NCBI GenBank assembly: GCA_021323735.1
Contig: JAJPKM010000036.1
Location: 246,144-310,143 of the forward strand
Source: Gammaproteobacteria bacterium
GTDB taxonomy: Bacteria; Pseudomonadota; Gammaproteobacteria; Steroidobacterales; Steroidobacteraceae
Direction of reading: 5' to 3'
Length of the DNA stretch: 64,000 nt
Part shown: positions 9,123-18,331 of the stretch, piece after piece
Layout of the letters: each line of letters begins with the position of its first letter
Numbering within the stretch: position 1 is the stretch's first letter
Program-made: the position numbers and the translations under genes
Notes under the pieces: generated by a model
Databases searched by the model: none
Seen by the model: the letters and a program-made list of their open reading frames with translations, nothing else
What the model was told of the DNA's origin: nothing

Positions 9123-9929
9123 ATGAGCAACCGTAAAACGATGACGATGCACCGCATCTGCGAAATGCATGCGGCGGGCGAAAAGATCTGCATGTTGACC
9201 TGCTACGACGCCGTCTTTGCGCGAGTCTTGGATGACTCGGGCGTCGATGTGCTTCTTGTCGGTGATTCCTTAGGGATGGTGCTGCAGGGGCATCCGACGA
9301 CCCTGCCGGTCTCCATGGACGAGATGGTGTATCACACGGCCTGCGTGGCCCGGGGCAATCGTTCGGCGTGGCTGATTGCCGACATGCCCTTCGGCAGTTA
9401 TCAGCCATCCCAAGAGCTGGCGCTGCGCAATGCCGCGCGTCTCATGCAAGCGGGGGCGCACATGGTGAAGCTCGAGGGCGGCGGTTGGACGGTCCCGATC
9501 GTGCAGTCGCTGGTCGAACGCGGCATACCGGTCTGTGCGCATCTGGGATTTACGCCGCAGTCCGTGCATGCCTTGGGCGGCTATCGGGTGCAGGGCAGGG
9601 GTGCCGGTGACGCCGACCAGTTGCGCAAGGACGCCGAGGATCTCGCGGCGGCCGGCGCCGGAATGCTAATCCTCGAAATGATCCCCGCCGGACTTGCGCG
9701 CGAACTGACGAAAGCCTTGTCCGTCCCGGTCATCGGCATCGGCGCAGGTGCGGGGTGCAGCGGCCAAGTGTTGGTGCTGCACGATATGCTGGGAATCAGC
9801 CTGCAGAAAACACCCAAATTCGTGCGCAATTTTCTGGAGGGTAAGGGCGGCATTCAGGCCGCTGTGCAGCAGTACGTCGCCGACGTCAAAGCGAGCCGCT
9901 TTCCGGACGATGCCTTGCACGCCTTCTGA
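9123..9929 (+). CDS. panB: PanB: 3-methyl-2-oxobutanoate hydroxymethyltransferase
   Basis: First committed enzyme of pantothenate synthesis. It transfers a hydroxymethyl group from methylenetetrahydrofolate to 2-oxoisovalerate. The 268-residue protein shows [17 protein letters not shown], the magnesium-site region [16 protein letters not shown] and [16 protein letters not shown], all strongly conserved in PanB. The length is normal. It lies nine bases before panC, so the two form an operon, but panD and panE are not in the window. Confidence 0.96.
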   Translation: MSNRKTMTMHRICEMHAAGEKICMLTCYDAVFARVLDDSGVDVLLVGDSLGMVLQGHPTTLPVSMDEMVYHTACVARGNRSAWLIADMPFGSYQPSQELALRNAARLMQAGAHMVKLEGGGWTVPIVQSLVERGIPVCAHLGFTPQSVHALGGYRVQGRGAGDADQLRKDAEDLAAAGAGMLILEMIPAGLARELTKALSVPVIGIGAGAGCSGQVLVLHDMLGISLQKTPKFVRNFLEGKGGIQAAVQQYVADVKASRFPDDALHAF

Positions 9930-9937
9930 TCATCGCA

Positions 9938-10762
9938 GTGCGGATCATTTCAACCGTCGCGGAGCTCAAGGACGCGCTGGCAACGCAGCGCGATATTGGC
10001 TTCGTACCCACGATGGGCAATCTGCATGACGGCCATCTGTCGCTGGTGCAGACGGCCCGGCGCCACGCCGGCTTGGTGGTCGTCAGTATCTTCGTCAATC
10101 AGCTGCAATTCGGCCCCAACGAAGATTTTGCGAAGTACCCTCGGACCCTCGAGCGCGATTGCGAACTGCTCGCGCCGGCAGGCTGCGACATTGTTTTCGC
10201 ACCGAGCACGGAACAGATGTATCCCGAGCCGCAACAATACACGGTGCATCCGCCCGCCGAACTCGCCGACATTCTGGAGGGCCGATTCCGGCCCGGATTC
10301 TTCGTCGGTGTTGCGACCGTCGTATTGAAGCTGTTCAACATGGTGCGGCCGAGCGTCGCCGCATTTGGGAAGAAGGACTACCAGCAACTGCTCGTGATCC
10401 AGAACATGGTGCGCCAGCTGGCATTGCCGATCGAGCTGGTGGCGGGCGAGACGGTGCGCGAGGCCGGCGGACTCGCCCTCTCCTCGCGCAACGCCTATCT
10501 CGACGATGAACAGCGGCGCGAAGCAGCGCAGCTGCACCGCACGCTGGCCGACGCGGCCACCCGAATGAGAGCGGACCCGGCGGACCGAGAGAATATCGAG
10601 CGTGCGGCAGTGGAGACCTTGCAGGCCAGAGGCTGGCGGCCGGACTACGTTGTGATCCGGCGCCGTCAGGATCTCAAGATTCCGGCGGCCAAGGACTCCT
10701 GGGTGATCCTGGGCGCCGCGCGATTGGGTGCCACGCGGCTGATCGACAATATTGAAATCTGA
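9938..10762 (+). CDS. panC: PanC: pantothenate synthetase
   Basis: Pantoate-beta-alanine ligase, the ATP-dependent final step to pantothenate. The 274-residue protein shows [15 protein letters not shown], an HIGH-like nucleotidyl-transfer site, then [38 protein letters not shown] and LSSRNAYL, which are the canonical PanC blocks. It starts at GTG 9938, just after panB, and is likely translated from the same message. Confidence 0.96.
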   Translation: MRIISTVAELKDALATQRDIGFVPTMGNLHDGHLSLVQTARRHAGLVVVSIFVNQLQFGPNEDFAKYPRTLERDCELLAPAGCDIVFAPSTEQMYPEPQQYTVHPPAELADILEGRFRPGFFVGVATVVLKLFNMVRPSVAAFGKKDYQQLLVIQNMVRQLALPIELVAGETVREAGGLALSSRNAYLDDEQRREAAQLHRTLADAATRMRADPADRENIERAAVETLQARGWRPDYVVIRRRQDLKIPAAKDSWVILGAARLGATRLIDNIEI

Positions 10763-10917
10763 ATTTTGGGGTGCGCGCCGGGTGGCGGCGTGGGCTCAAT
10801 TGCGGCCCCCATCGTATGGGTCGCAGCCATTTGCGCCACGCCGCTGGCTGCACGCAGCCGCTGATTCGCTGCATTGGTGTGCTGTGCGTGCACTCAACTG
10901 GGGTACGATTCTCGAGC

Positions 10918-12012
10918 ATGGCAAACATCGCGAAGGGTAATAGATCGTACAACTGGTTCTGGATTGCCGGGCTGTGGGCGGCTCTGGGAATCCTGGACGC
11001 GACTCAGAACGTGCTCGCCATGCGCCACGAGGGGATGCATCACTCGTGGGCGAGAATGTTCTTCACCTTGGCGTTTGCCTGGCTGCCCTGGGCCCTGGTC
11101 ACACCCATCGTGATTCATTTGGGCCGCCGTTATCCGCTCGTCCGCAAACCGGTGCAGGGCCTGATCCATCTCGGCGCCGTCATCGCCATCGACCTGGTGG
11201 TCGCCGCGTGGGCAACGACGCTGCAGGTGCTGCTGCAGCCCTGGGTTCCGGACTTCAAAACGCCTCCGTTCCAGATCACTTGGCCGGTGAAATTCGCCGC
11301 GGGTCTCGTGCCGGCCTTCATTCTGTATGCCGGCATCCTCTTGGTCATGTATGTGCTCGATTCCAAAGCGAAAGCCGCCGCGCAGCAAACTCACACGGCG
11401 CGCCTCAACGAACAGCTGTCCTATGCCCAGTTGAATGCCCTGCAGCGCCAGATCGAGCCGCATTTCATCTTCAACACGCTCAATTCCATTGCAGGCCTGG
11501 TGCGTGTCAACAACAACGAGGCCGCTGTGGCCATGATCGTGGCCTTGAGCGATTTCCTGCGGCGGGTCGCCGGTACCAGCATCGATGCCCGGGTGCGCCT
11601 GGCGCAGGAAGTGGAGTCCCTGGAAAAATACCTGCATATTCAGCAAGTGCGTTTTGCCGGACGTCTCAAATTGGAACTGCAGATACCCGAGGAGTTGCGC
11701 GAGGCGCAAGTCCCCAGCTTGCTGCTGCAGCCCTTGGCCGAGAATGCCATCAAACATGGGATCGCACTGCGGGCGCAGGGAGGAGAAGTGCGGGTCGCCG
11801 CGTCGCGCTCGGATGGTGTGCTTCGTCTCAGCGTGTACAACGACGGTCCCTTGCTCGACCGAGACGGATGCAGCGTGCGAAACGGTATCGGGCTGTCGAA
11901 TTTGCGCACGCGCCTTACGCTGCTGTACGGCGGGGATTTCGATCTGCGTTTGGAAAACCACGGCATCACCGGCGTGCAAGTGTCCGTGACATTGCCCTAT
12001 CGCGAGGCGTGA
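10918..12012 (+). CDS. LytS/AlgZ-type sensor histidine kinase
   Basis: 364-residue membrane kinase of the His_kinase (LytS/YehU/AlgZ) family. Four hydrophobic helices cover roughly residues 12-150. A short linker precedes the phospho-acceptor block QRQIEPHFIFNTLNSIAGLV, and the ATPase domain has PLAENAIKHGI and NGIGLSNLRTRL. The start chosen is ATG 10918; the frame is open back to 10771, but the added peptide looks like non-coding translation. No periplasmic sensor domain is present, so the signal is probably membrane-borne. The response regulator begins directly after the stop codon. Confidence 0.88.
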   Translation: MANIAKGNRSYNWFWIAGLWAALGILDATQNVLAMRHEGMHHSWARMFFTLAFAWLPWALVTPIVIHLGRRYPLVRKPVQGLIHLGAVIAIDLVVAAWATTLQVLLQPWVPDFKTPPFQITWPVKFAAGLVPAFILYAGILLVMYVLDSKAKAAAQQTHTARLNEQLSYAQLNALQRQIEPHFIFNTLNSIAGLVRVNNNEAAVAMIVALSDFLRRVAGTSIDARVRLAQEVESLEKYLHIQQVRFAGRLKLELQIPEELREAQVPSLLLQPLAENAIKHGIALRAQGGEVRVAASRSDGVLRLSVYNDGPLLDRDGCSVRNGIGLSNLRTRLTLLYGGDFDLRLENHGITGVQVSVTLPYREA

Positions 12013-12765
12013 ATGGCCGGGAATTCCACCAGGATTCGCGCGCTCATCGTCGATGACGAGCCTCTGGCGCGCAGTAATCTGCGCGTGCTGCTCGGCCAGG
12101 ACACCGACATCGTGTCCATCCAGGAATGCGGGTCGGGCGCGGAGGCGGTGAAGCAGATCCAAGCGGAGCGACCCGATCTCGTATTTCTCGATGTCCAGAT
12201 GCCCGAGTGCAGCGGATTCGAGGTACTCAAGAGGCTGGAAGCGGATGAGCCGTTGCCCGTCATCGTGTTCGTCACCGCCTATGACGAATACGCGCTGCGC
12301 GCCTTCGATGCCGGTGCGCTGGATTATTTATTGAAACCCTTCGATGATGCCCGATTCCAATTGGCCATGCAGCGTGCCAAGCAACAATTGGCCGTGAAGG
12401 AATCCTTGGCGACGCCCGAGGCGTCCCGCCTCATGGTGCGCAGCGCGGGACAAGTCGTATATGTCCCGATTCCGGACATCGATTGGGTGGAGGCCGCGGA
12501 CTACTACGTATGCTTGCATGTGGGCGACAAGTCGCATCTGTTGCGCAAGAGCATGGCCGAATTGGAACAGGAACTCGATCCACGCATGTTCTGCCGCATT
12601 CATCGTTCGACCATCGTCAATTTGCGAAACGTGAGCACCCTCGAAATCGACGCGGCGGGAGAATACGAGGTGATTCTCGCCGGCGGGCATAAATTGCGCT
12701 TGAGCCGGCGATTCCGCAAAGACTTGCTGGCGCGTATGCAAGAGTTCGGCACGCCGCCGGGCTAG
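12013..12765 (+). CDS. LytTR-family response regulator
   Basis: 250-residue AlgR/LytR-type regulator. The receiver domain (1-120) has the acidic pair VDDE, the phospho-acceptor in LVFLDVQMPECSGFE and the lysine in LLKPFDD. The C-terminal LytTR DNA-binding domain spans about 135-245, with the motifs WVEAADYY and FCRIHRSTIVN. TGAATG joins it to the kinase gene, so the pair is co-translated. The target genes are not evident; neighbouring promoters were not matched to a LytTR site. Confidence 0.92.
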   Translation: MAGNSTRIRALIVDDEPLARSNLRVLLGQDTDIVSIQECGSGAEAVKQIQAERPDLVFLDVQMPECSGFEVLKRLEADEPLPVIVFVTAYDEYALRAFDAGALDYLLKPFDDARFQLAMQRAKQQLAVKESLATPEASRLMVRSAGQVVYVPIPDIDWVEAADYYVCLHVGDKSHLLRKSMAELEQELDPRMFCRIHRSTIVNLRNVSTLEIDAAGEYEVILAGGHKLRLSRRFRKDLLARMQEFGTPPG

Positions 12766-12863
12766 CAGCCTGTCTCGAGTATTCCGCGTGATCCGCGTTG
12801 GCTGGCTTCTGTCTGAGTAGGCTCGCTTGGGGGTCACGGGGAAAGCTCGAGAAGGCTAGACTC

Positions 12864-13643
12864 TTAGAAGGCTGCCGGATACGCGCCGCCATCCAGCAAG
12901 ATGTTCTGTCCGGTCATGAATCCGGCGTGCACGCTGCACAGAAAGGCGCAAGTCTGGCCGAATTCCGCTGCCGTCCCGAAGCGTTTGGCCGGGATGTTCG
13001 AGATGGCGCGCGCCGCGGCTTCTTCATCGCTCACCTGGCTGCGCTTGGCGGCCAAACTCAGATTGCCGCGCAGGCGCTTGGTGTCGAAGCTGCCCGGCAA
13101 AAGATTGTTGATCGTGACGTTCTTGTCTGCCACGGTGCGCGCCACTCCGGCCATGAATGCGGTGAGGCCGGCGCGTGCGCCGCTCGACAGATCGAGCCCG
13201 GTAATCGGCATCTTCACGCTGACCGATGTGATGTTGACGATCCTGCCGAATCCGCGGGCCGCCATGGAATCGATGACTTTTTGAATGAGTTCGATGGGTG
13301 TCACCATGTTCATGGTTACTCCCTCGAGGATGGCCTTGCGGTCCAACTCGCGAAAATTCCGCACCGGTGGGCCGCTGTTGTTGTTGATGAGAATGTCGGG
13401 CGTGGGACAGGCACGCAGCAACGCCGCCTGGCCTTCTGCGGTGGATACATCCGCAGCCACGGGCGTCACGGTAACGCCCCAGGCTTGCCGCAGCTCCTGC
13501 GCGGTTTGCTCCAGAAGCGTCTCGTTGCGGCCGTTGATCACCAGTGACACACCCGCTTGGGCCAGCGCCTGTGCGCAGCCCTTGCCCAGCCCCTGGCTCG
13601 AGGCGCAGACGATGGCGCTTCGCCCGCGTATTCCTAAATCCAT
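12864..13643 (-). CDS. Atypical SDR-fold oxidoreductase-like protein
   Basis: 259 residues with a Rossmann fold close to 3-oxoacyl-ACP reductases. The cofactor loop reads CASSQGLGKG rather than the usual TGxxxGIG. The active-site serine is present in NITSVSV, but where YxxxK is expected the sequence is SSGAR, so both the catalytic tyrosine and lysine are replaced (Ser and Arg). This fits the SDR subgroup described as BKR-like without a complete catalytic tetrad. The ATG at 13643 has GGGAG five bases upstream; a TTG at 13655 is also in frame. It may bind a nucleotide without normal reductase chemistry. Confidence 0.82.
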   Translation of the reverse strand: MDLGIRGRSAIVCASSQGLGKGCAQALAQAGVSLVINGRNETLLEQTAQELRQAWGVTVTPVAADVSTAEGQAALLRACPTPDILINNNSGPPVRNFRELDRKAILEGVTMNMVTPIELIQKVIDSMAARGFGRIVNITSVSVKMPITGLDLSSGARAGLTAFMAGVARTVADKNVTINNLLPGSFDTKRLRGNLSLAAKRSQVSDEEAAARAISNIPAKRFGTAAEFGQTCAFLCSVHAGFMTGQNILLDGGAYPAAF

Positions 13644-13729
13644 GATTTCTCCCAAAAGCTTGCAATGAAGGCGCAGGAATCGTATAGCCGTAGGCAGTCA
13701 TGACGCAACCGCGAAGATATTGAGGCACG

Positions 13730-14476
13730 ATGCTCACGCTGCAGAACATCAACAAGCGTTTCGAGGGCAGGCCGGTGCTGTCCGATGTGAACCTCCATGT
13801 TCCTCAAGGCGCCACGCACGCCTTGATCGGTTCCAGCGGCTCGGGAAAAACCACGCTGTTGCGAATCACGCTGGGGCTGATTCCCTTCGACACCGGCTAT
13901 GTGAAGATCAACGATCAGGCCTTGCTGTCGTTCAGTCAGGTTCAATGGGCGGATCGAATCGGCTATGTGCCCCAGGATGGTGGCCTCTTTCCGCACATCT
14001 CCGGCTTTCACAATGTGTCCTTGATCGCCGGGCTGCGGGGTTGGGATAAAGCGAAGATCTCGGCGCGCGTCGAGGAATTGCGCAAGCTGGTGGATTTGGA
14101 GCCTGCGGTGCTGAAGCGCTTTCCCTTTGAAATGAGCGGCGGCCAGCAACAGCGCGTCGCCATCATGCGCGCTGCCATGATGGACCCTCAGGTCATGCTG
14201 CTCGATGAGCCGCTGTCCGCCTTGGATCCGCTCATTCGGCGCAGCCTGCAGCAGGAGTTGAAATCCATATTCCAACGCCTGGCCAAAACGGTGCTCTTGG
14301 TCACCCACGATCTGGGGGAGGCGGTGTATCTGGCGGAGAAGATTACGCTGTTGCATGAGGGCAAGGTCGTGCAAAGCGGCAGCTATGCGGAATTGCTGCG
14401 CCATCCCGCCGATCCCTTCGTGACGATGTTCATCAATGCGCAGCGCACCTTGCCCGATGCGGCGGAAGTCGCGTGA
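13730..14476 (+). CDS. Osmoprotectant-type ABC transporter ATP-binding protein
   Basis: 248-residue ATPase with Walker A GSSGSGKTT, the Q-loop region, signature MSGGQQQRVA, Walker B VMLLDEPLSALDP and the H-loop VTHDLGEA. Its closest relatives by feel are the OpuCA/YehX/ProV quaternary-amine importers. The neighbouring fused binding protein-permease supports this and overlaps it by four bases. It lacks the C-terminal CBS pair present in larger OpuA/OpuC ATPases, so ionic-strength gating through CBS domains is not expected. Confidence 0.88.
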   Translation: MLTLQNINKRFEGRPVLSDVNLHVPQGATHALIGSSGSGKTTLLRITLGLIPFDTGYVKINDQALLSFSQVQWADRIGYVPQDGGLFPHISGFHNVSLIAGLRGWDKAKISARVEELRKLVDLEPAVLKRFPFEMSGGQQQRVAIMRAAMMDPQVMLLDEPLSALDPLIRRSLQQELKSIFQRLAKTVLLVTHDLGEAVYLAEKITLLHEGKVVQSGSYAELLRHPADPFVTMFINAQRTLPDAAEVA

Positions 14477-15984
14477 GGCGCCGCGCGACTTTCATCGCAG
14501 CCGTTGCGGCCGGCATCGTGTGCGCGGCATGGCTTCGCCCGCCGGCGAGTGCGGCGGCCGCCGACGCCATCGTCGTCGGTTCCAAGGCGTTCACGGAAGG
14601 CTACATTCTCGGCGAAATCGCCGCCCAGGCCGTCGAGGCCTCATCCAAGATGCCGGTGACGCGCAGGCTCGGCATGGGCAGCACCGGTATTCTGTTCGAA
14701 GCCCTGAAGAGCGGTGCGATCGATGTGTATGCGGATTACACCGGCACCCTGGCGGAAGCCATCCTGAAGCGTCCGGATTTGAAGTCCATCGATGCCATCC
14801 GGCAGGCGCTGCTCACGATGGACTTGGTGATGTCGGGTCCCTTGGGGTTTGACGACACATACGCGCTGGCCGTGAAGGAATCTTTCGCCGAGCAGCACCG
14901 CCTGCGGGCCATCAGCGATCTGGCCGGCATCGAAGCGGGAGTCCGTGCCGCCTTCAGCTACGAATTCATGGATCGCAAGGACGGATTTCAGGGAATGGTC
15001 GCCAGCTATCAACTGCACTTTCTGCCGCGACAGATCAATCGCATGGAGCATAGCCTCACGTACCAAGCCATCGATGACGGCGCCGTCGACCTGATCGACC
15101 TGTACTCGACCGACGCCAAGATCGAGAAGTCCGGCCTGCGGCTGCTGCAAGACGATCACGGCTATTTCCCGGTGTATCAGGCGGTCTGGGTGGCGCGCAG
15201 GGCGTTTGTCGAGAAACATCCGCGCGAGTGGCAGGCGCTGCTCGCGCTACAAGATTCGATCGGTGTGAAGACCATGATCGACATGAATGCGCGGGCCGAC
15301 ATTGGGCATGTGAGCTTCTCGAAAATCGCCGCGCAACACCTGGGTGCCGAGGTACCGCGCTCGCAGAACTTGAGAAGCAGCATTCTGCAGCGCACGCGGG
15401 AGCATCTGTGGTTGGTGGGCATGGCGCTGCTGTTCTCGGTCTTGGTCGGCATCCCCCTGGGGCTGGTGGCGGTCCGCTTTCATGCCGCCGGGCAGGCCAT
15501 CCTCATCTTCAGTGCGCTGATTCAAACCGTGCCCTCGCTCGCACTGTTGTGCTTTCTCATTCCGCTGTTCGGCGTCGGCATGAAACCGGCGCTGGCGGCA
15601 CTGTGCCTGTACAGCCTGCTGCCCGTTGTGCTCAATACCTTCACGGGCATCCGCGGCATAGACCCGAAGCATGTGGAGAACGCACGGGCCTTCGGCTTGA
15701 CGCGTCGACAGATTCTTCTCCGCGTCGTGCTACCGCTGGCCAGCCCCACGGTGCTCGCCGGCATCAAGACCGCCACCATCGTCAGCATCGGCACGGCCAC
15801 CCTGGCGGCCTTGGTGGGGGCAGGGGGATATGGCGCCCCCATCATTTCGGGCCTTTCGCTGAACGACATGCCTACCATCCTCACCGGCGCCGTTCCTGCC
15901 GCGGTCATGGCGCTCATGGCCTACGGCCTGTTTGAACTGATGGGCCTCGTGCTGATTCCGGCGGGGTTGCGCAAGCAGACGTGA
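14473..15984 (+). CDS. Fused substrate-binding/permease protein of a glycine betaine/choline-type ABC importer
   Basis: 503-residue fusion. Residues 1-30 look like a signal peptide. About 31-295 form an OpuAC/OpuBC-type binding domain, beginning VVGSKAFTEGYILGEIAAQ and including VYADYTGTL. A permease with about six helices follows from about 310, with the coupling-loop region RAFGLTRRQILLRVVLPLA. The binding domain lies N-terminal, so it faces the periplasm beside its own channel. It starts at GTG 14473 inside the ATPase stop. Quaternary amines are the family substrates; which one is not readable. Confidence 0.87.
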   Translation: MRRRATFIAAVAAGIVCAAWLRPPASAAAADAIVVGSKAFTEGYILGEIAAQAVEASSKMPVTRRLGMGSTGILFEALKSGAIDVYADYTGTLAEAILKRPDLKSIDAIRQALLTMDLVMSGPLGFDDTYALAVKESFAEQHRLRAISDLAGIEAGVRAAFSYEFMDRKDGFQGMVASYQLHFLPRQINRMEHSLTYQAIDDGAVDLIDLYSTDAKIEKSGLRLLQDDHGYFPVYQAVWVARRAFVEKHPREWQALLALQDSIGVKTMIDMNARADIGHVSFSKIAAQHLGAEVPRSQNLRSSILQRTREHLWLVGMALLFSVLVGIPLGLVAVRFHAAGQAILIFSALIQTVPSLALLCFLIPLFGVGMKPALAALCLYSLLPVVLNTFTGIRGIDPKHVENARAFGLTRRQILLRVVLPLASPTVLAGIKTATIVSIGTATLAALVGAGGYGAPIISGLSLNDMPTILTGAVPAAVMALMAYGLFELMGLVLIPAGLRKQT

Positions 15985-16028
15985 ATCGCCCGTTCAGGAC
16001 GCATACGCGGCACAGCACCCGTAAAGAA

Positions 16029-16057
16029 ATGCAAATACGAATGATTCGTGTTAGCAT
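16029..16057. promoter_or_regulatory. Fur-box-like palindrome before the TonB receptor
   Basis: An inverted repeat is centred at 16043 with core ACGAAT-G-ATTCGT. Twelve of 14 symmetric base pairs match over positions 16029-16057. The 7-1-7 geometry and the ATT/AAT core resemble Fur operators, and it lies 31 bases before the receptor start, where iron-dependent repression would be expected. Binding by Fur is inferred. Confidence 0.6.
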
Positions 16058-16058
16058 C

Positions 16059-16070
16059 ACGACTAGTCGT
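16059..16070. promoter_or_regulatory. Perfect 12-bp palindrome, possible second operator
   Basis: ACGACTAGTCGT is a perfect palindrome one base after the Fur-like site and 17 bases before the receptor ATG. It overlaps the likely 5' untranslated region. It could be a second operator half or a separate regulator's site. Confidence 0.4.
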
Positions 16071-16087
16071 TTACGAGATCCGAAAGA

Positions 16088-18319
16088 ATGCATTCATCCG
16101 GCACCCAAGGTTCCGCCCGGCGCGCCGCAGCCACAGCGATTGATCCGGCCGCCGCCCCAATCGCCACCACGACTTTGCCGGCAATCCCCACCGGCAGTTT
16201 CGCCGCCGCAGGCGCCGCCGTCACTGCCTTGGTCTCGGTCCATGCGTACGCCGACAGTGCGGCGCCGCTCGACGAGGACAAGCTGCCAAGCATCGAGGTC
16301 ACGGGCACCGCCATCCATACCAGGCAGGATATTTCGCAGTCCACGGACACCGTGGACAAGAAGGAGTTGGCCGAGCAGAACCTCACCTTAGTCCAAGACG
16401 CTTTGCGCAACGTCCCCGGCATCACGCTGAATGCCGGCGAGGGCGGCTCTCATGGCGATTCGGTGAATCTGCGCGGGCTGTCGATTCCCGACAGCTTCTT
16501 CCTGGACGGTGTGCGCGATATCGGACAGTACCAGCGCGACACCTTCAATACCGAATCGATTGCCGTGCTCTTGGGTCCCGCCTCCGCCGTGTTCGGGCGC
16601 GGCTCGACTTCGGGAGTGATCAACAGCGTCAGCAAGCAGCCCATGCTCGAGCCACTTGCCGCCTTCAGCGTGTCGGGCGGCCAGATCGACTACTGGCGCG
16701 GCACCGGCGATGTCAATGTGCCCCTGAGCGAAACGGCGGCGGTGCGGCTCACGGTGATGGACCAAAGCAACGGCGTGGTGGAGCGCGATCAAGTTCACTA
16801 CCACCGCTATGGGGTGGCGCCGAGTTTGAGCTTGGGAATCGATACCCCGACGCGGCTGACCTTGAGCTACTTCAAGGAGGAGGAAAACGATCTCCCGGAC
16901 TATGGGATTCCGTTCATCGACGGCGCACCCGCGCATGTTGAGCGCAGCAACTATTACTCGCTGGCCAACTACGATCGCACGCGCACCAATACGAATATAG
17001 GCACGATACGTGTCGAGCATGATTTCGCGGACGGCGTCACCTTGAGCGACAGCCTGCGCTACGCCAACTATGGATTCGAGTACTTGGTCACCAGCCCCTT
17101 CCTGGGCAATGATTTCACGCCACCGCCGCCGCCGGGTACACCGTATGCCGCCATCGATATTTCCCGCGACCAGCCGAGCAGTGCGGGGACCACGGTTTTA
17201 AGCCTGAATCGCACCGACCTGACCGTCAAGTTCGATGCCGGCGGCTTCAGGCACACGCTCACGGGTGGCTTGGAGGTGAGCAGGGAGCAATCCAACGTGA
17301 ACCGCTTGCAGAACGGACTGGACGTGATTCCGCCCACACCGCTCTTGAACCCTGCTCCCTTCTTCGCGCCGTCCACGCCCTTGATTCCCTATTCCAATCC
17401 CAAAGGCCGGGGCAGCGATGTGAGCCTGTACACCCTGGACAGCGTGGCTTTGAGTCCGAGATGGAGCCTCGATGCCGGCTTGCGCTGGGACCGATTCAAG
17501 TCGAGCTTCGGCGAGGTGTTTTCCGGCACCGCATTCGAGCGCACCGACACCTTCATCAGTCCCCGCGTCGCGCTGGTTTACAAGCCCGATGCGCAGCAGA
17601 GCTACTACTTATCGTATGGCACTTCGCAAAATCCGGTGATCGAGTACCTCATCGTCGCGCCGTCCGATCAAAGTCTCTCGCCTGAAAAGAACGACACCCT
17701 GGAACTAGGCGGGAAAATAAACATCCTGCACGGTGGCGCCCAGGTGACGGGCGCGCTGTTCGACACGCGCGTCTACAACGCGCGTATTTCGGATCCCAAT
17801 GACCCGACGGTGCAACAGATGCCTTTCGATCAAGAGGTGCGGGGCATCGAATTCGGCATCGAGGGCGACATCACCGATGGGTGGGAGGTCATCGCCAACT
17901 ATACCCACTTGAGTGACAAGATCACCTCCGCCGGCGCGCCCGCGTCGCAACCCGGTTACGCGCCATCACCGGGGAGCTACGCCTACGCGCGAGGCAAGGT
18001 CGCGCCCAATACCCCACACGACGCCCTGAACTTCTGGACCACGGTGGAACCGAGTCCGTCATGGACGATCGGCGGAGGGTTCACCGCCGTCAGCCACCGT
18101 TTCGCCGATGCAGATAACACCGCCGGCGTGCCTAGATACGTGGTGTTCAATGCGATGACATCGTACGAGGTCAATGCGCATTTCAAATTGCAGCTGAACC
18201 TCAACAACGTCACGGACAGGCTGTATTTCACCAGCATCTACTATGTCGGCATCGCGGAGAACCACGCGTTGCCGGCCGGGGGCCGCACGCTGGTCGGCAC
18301 CGCCAGCTATCGGTTCTAG
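16088..18319 (+). CDS. TonB-dependent siderophore receptor (Fiu/catecholate type)
   Basis: 743-residue outer-membrane receptor. The long N-terminus includes a signal region ending around VHAYADS. The plug domain begins near residue 68 with DISQSTDTVDKKELAEQ and contains VPGITLNAGEGG and RGLSIPDSFFLDGVRD. The barrel ends in a terminal aromatic, TASYRF, as needed for outer-membrane assembly. Similarity is highest to Fiu/PiuA-like catecholate receptors. The Sel1 and PiuC genes follow immediately, a known neighbourhood of iron-regulated Fiu-type receptors. The two palindromes upstream suggest iron repression. Confidence 0.9.
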   Translation: MHSSGTQGSARRAAATAIDPAAAPIATTTLPAIPTGSFAAAGAAVTALVSVHAYADSAAPLDEDKLPSIEVTGTAIHTRQDISQSTDTVDKKELAEQNLTLVQDALRNVPGITLNAGEGGSHGDSVNLRGLSIPDSFFLDGVRDIGQYQRDTFNTESIAVLLGPASAVFGRGSTSGVINSVSKQPMLEPLAAFSVSGGQIDYWRGTGDVNVPLSETAAVRLTVMDQSNGVVERDQVHYHRYGVAPSLSLGIDTPTRLTLSYFKEEENDLPDYGIPFIDGAPAHVERSNYYSLANYDRTRTNTNIGTIRVEHDFADGVTLSDSLRYANYGFEYLVTSPFLGNDFTPPPPPGTPYAAIDISRDQPSSAGTTVLSLNRTDLTVKFDAGGFRHTLTGGLEVSREQSNVNRLQNGLDVIPPTPLLNPAPFFAPSTPLIPYSNPKGRGSDVSLYTLDSVALSPRWSLDAGLRWDRFKSSFGEVFSGTAFERTDTFISPRVALVYKPDAQQSYYLSYGTSQNPVIEYLIVAPSDQSLSPEKNDTLELGGKINILHGGAQVTGALFDTRVYNARISDPNDPTVQQMPFDQEVRGIEFGIEGDITDGWEVIANYTHLSDKITSAGAPASQPGYAPSPGSYAYARGKVAPNTPHDALNFWTTVEPSPSWTIGGGFTAVSHRFADADNTAGVPRYVVFNAMTSYEVNAHFKLQLNLNNVTDRLYFTSIYYVGIAENHALPAGGRTLVGTASYRF

Positions 18320-18331
18320 GGTTCGGCCCGC

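Noticed and set aside
10894..12162. Minus-strand 422-residue open frame
   Set aside because: Antisense to the LytS-type kinase gene; no domain.
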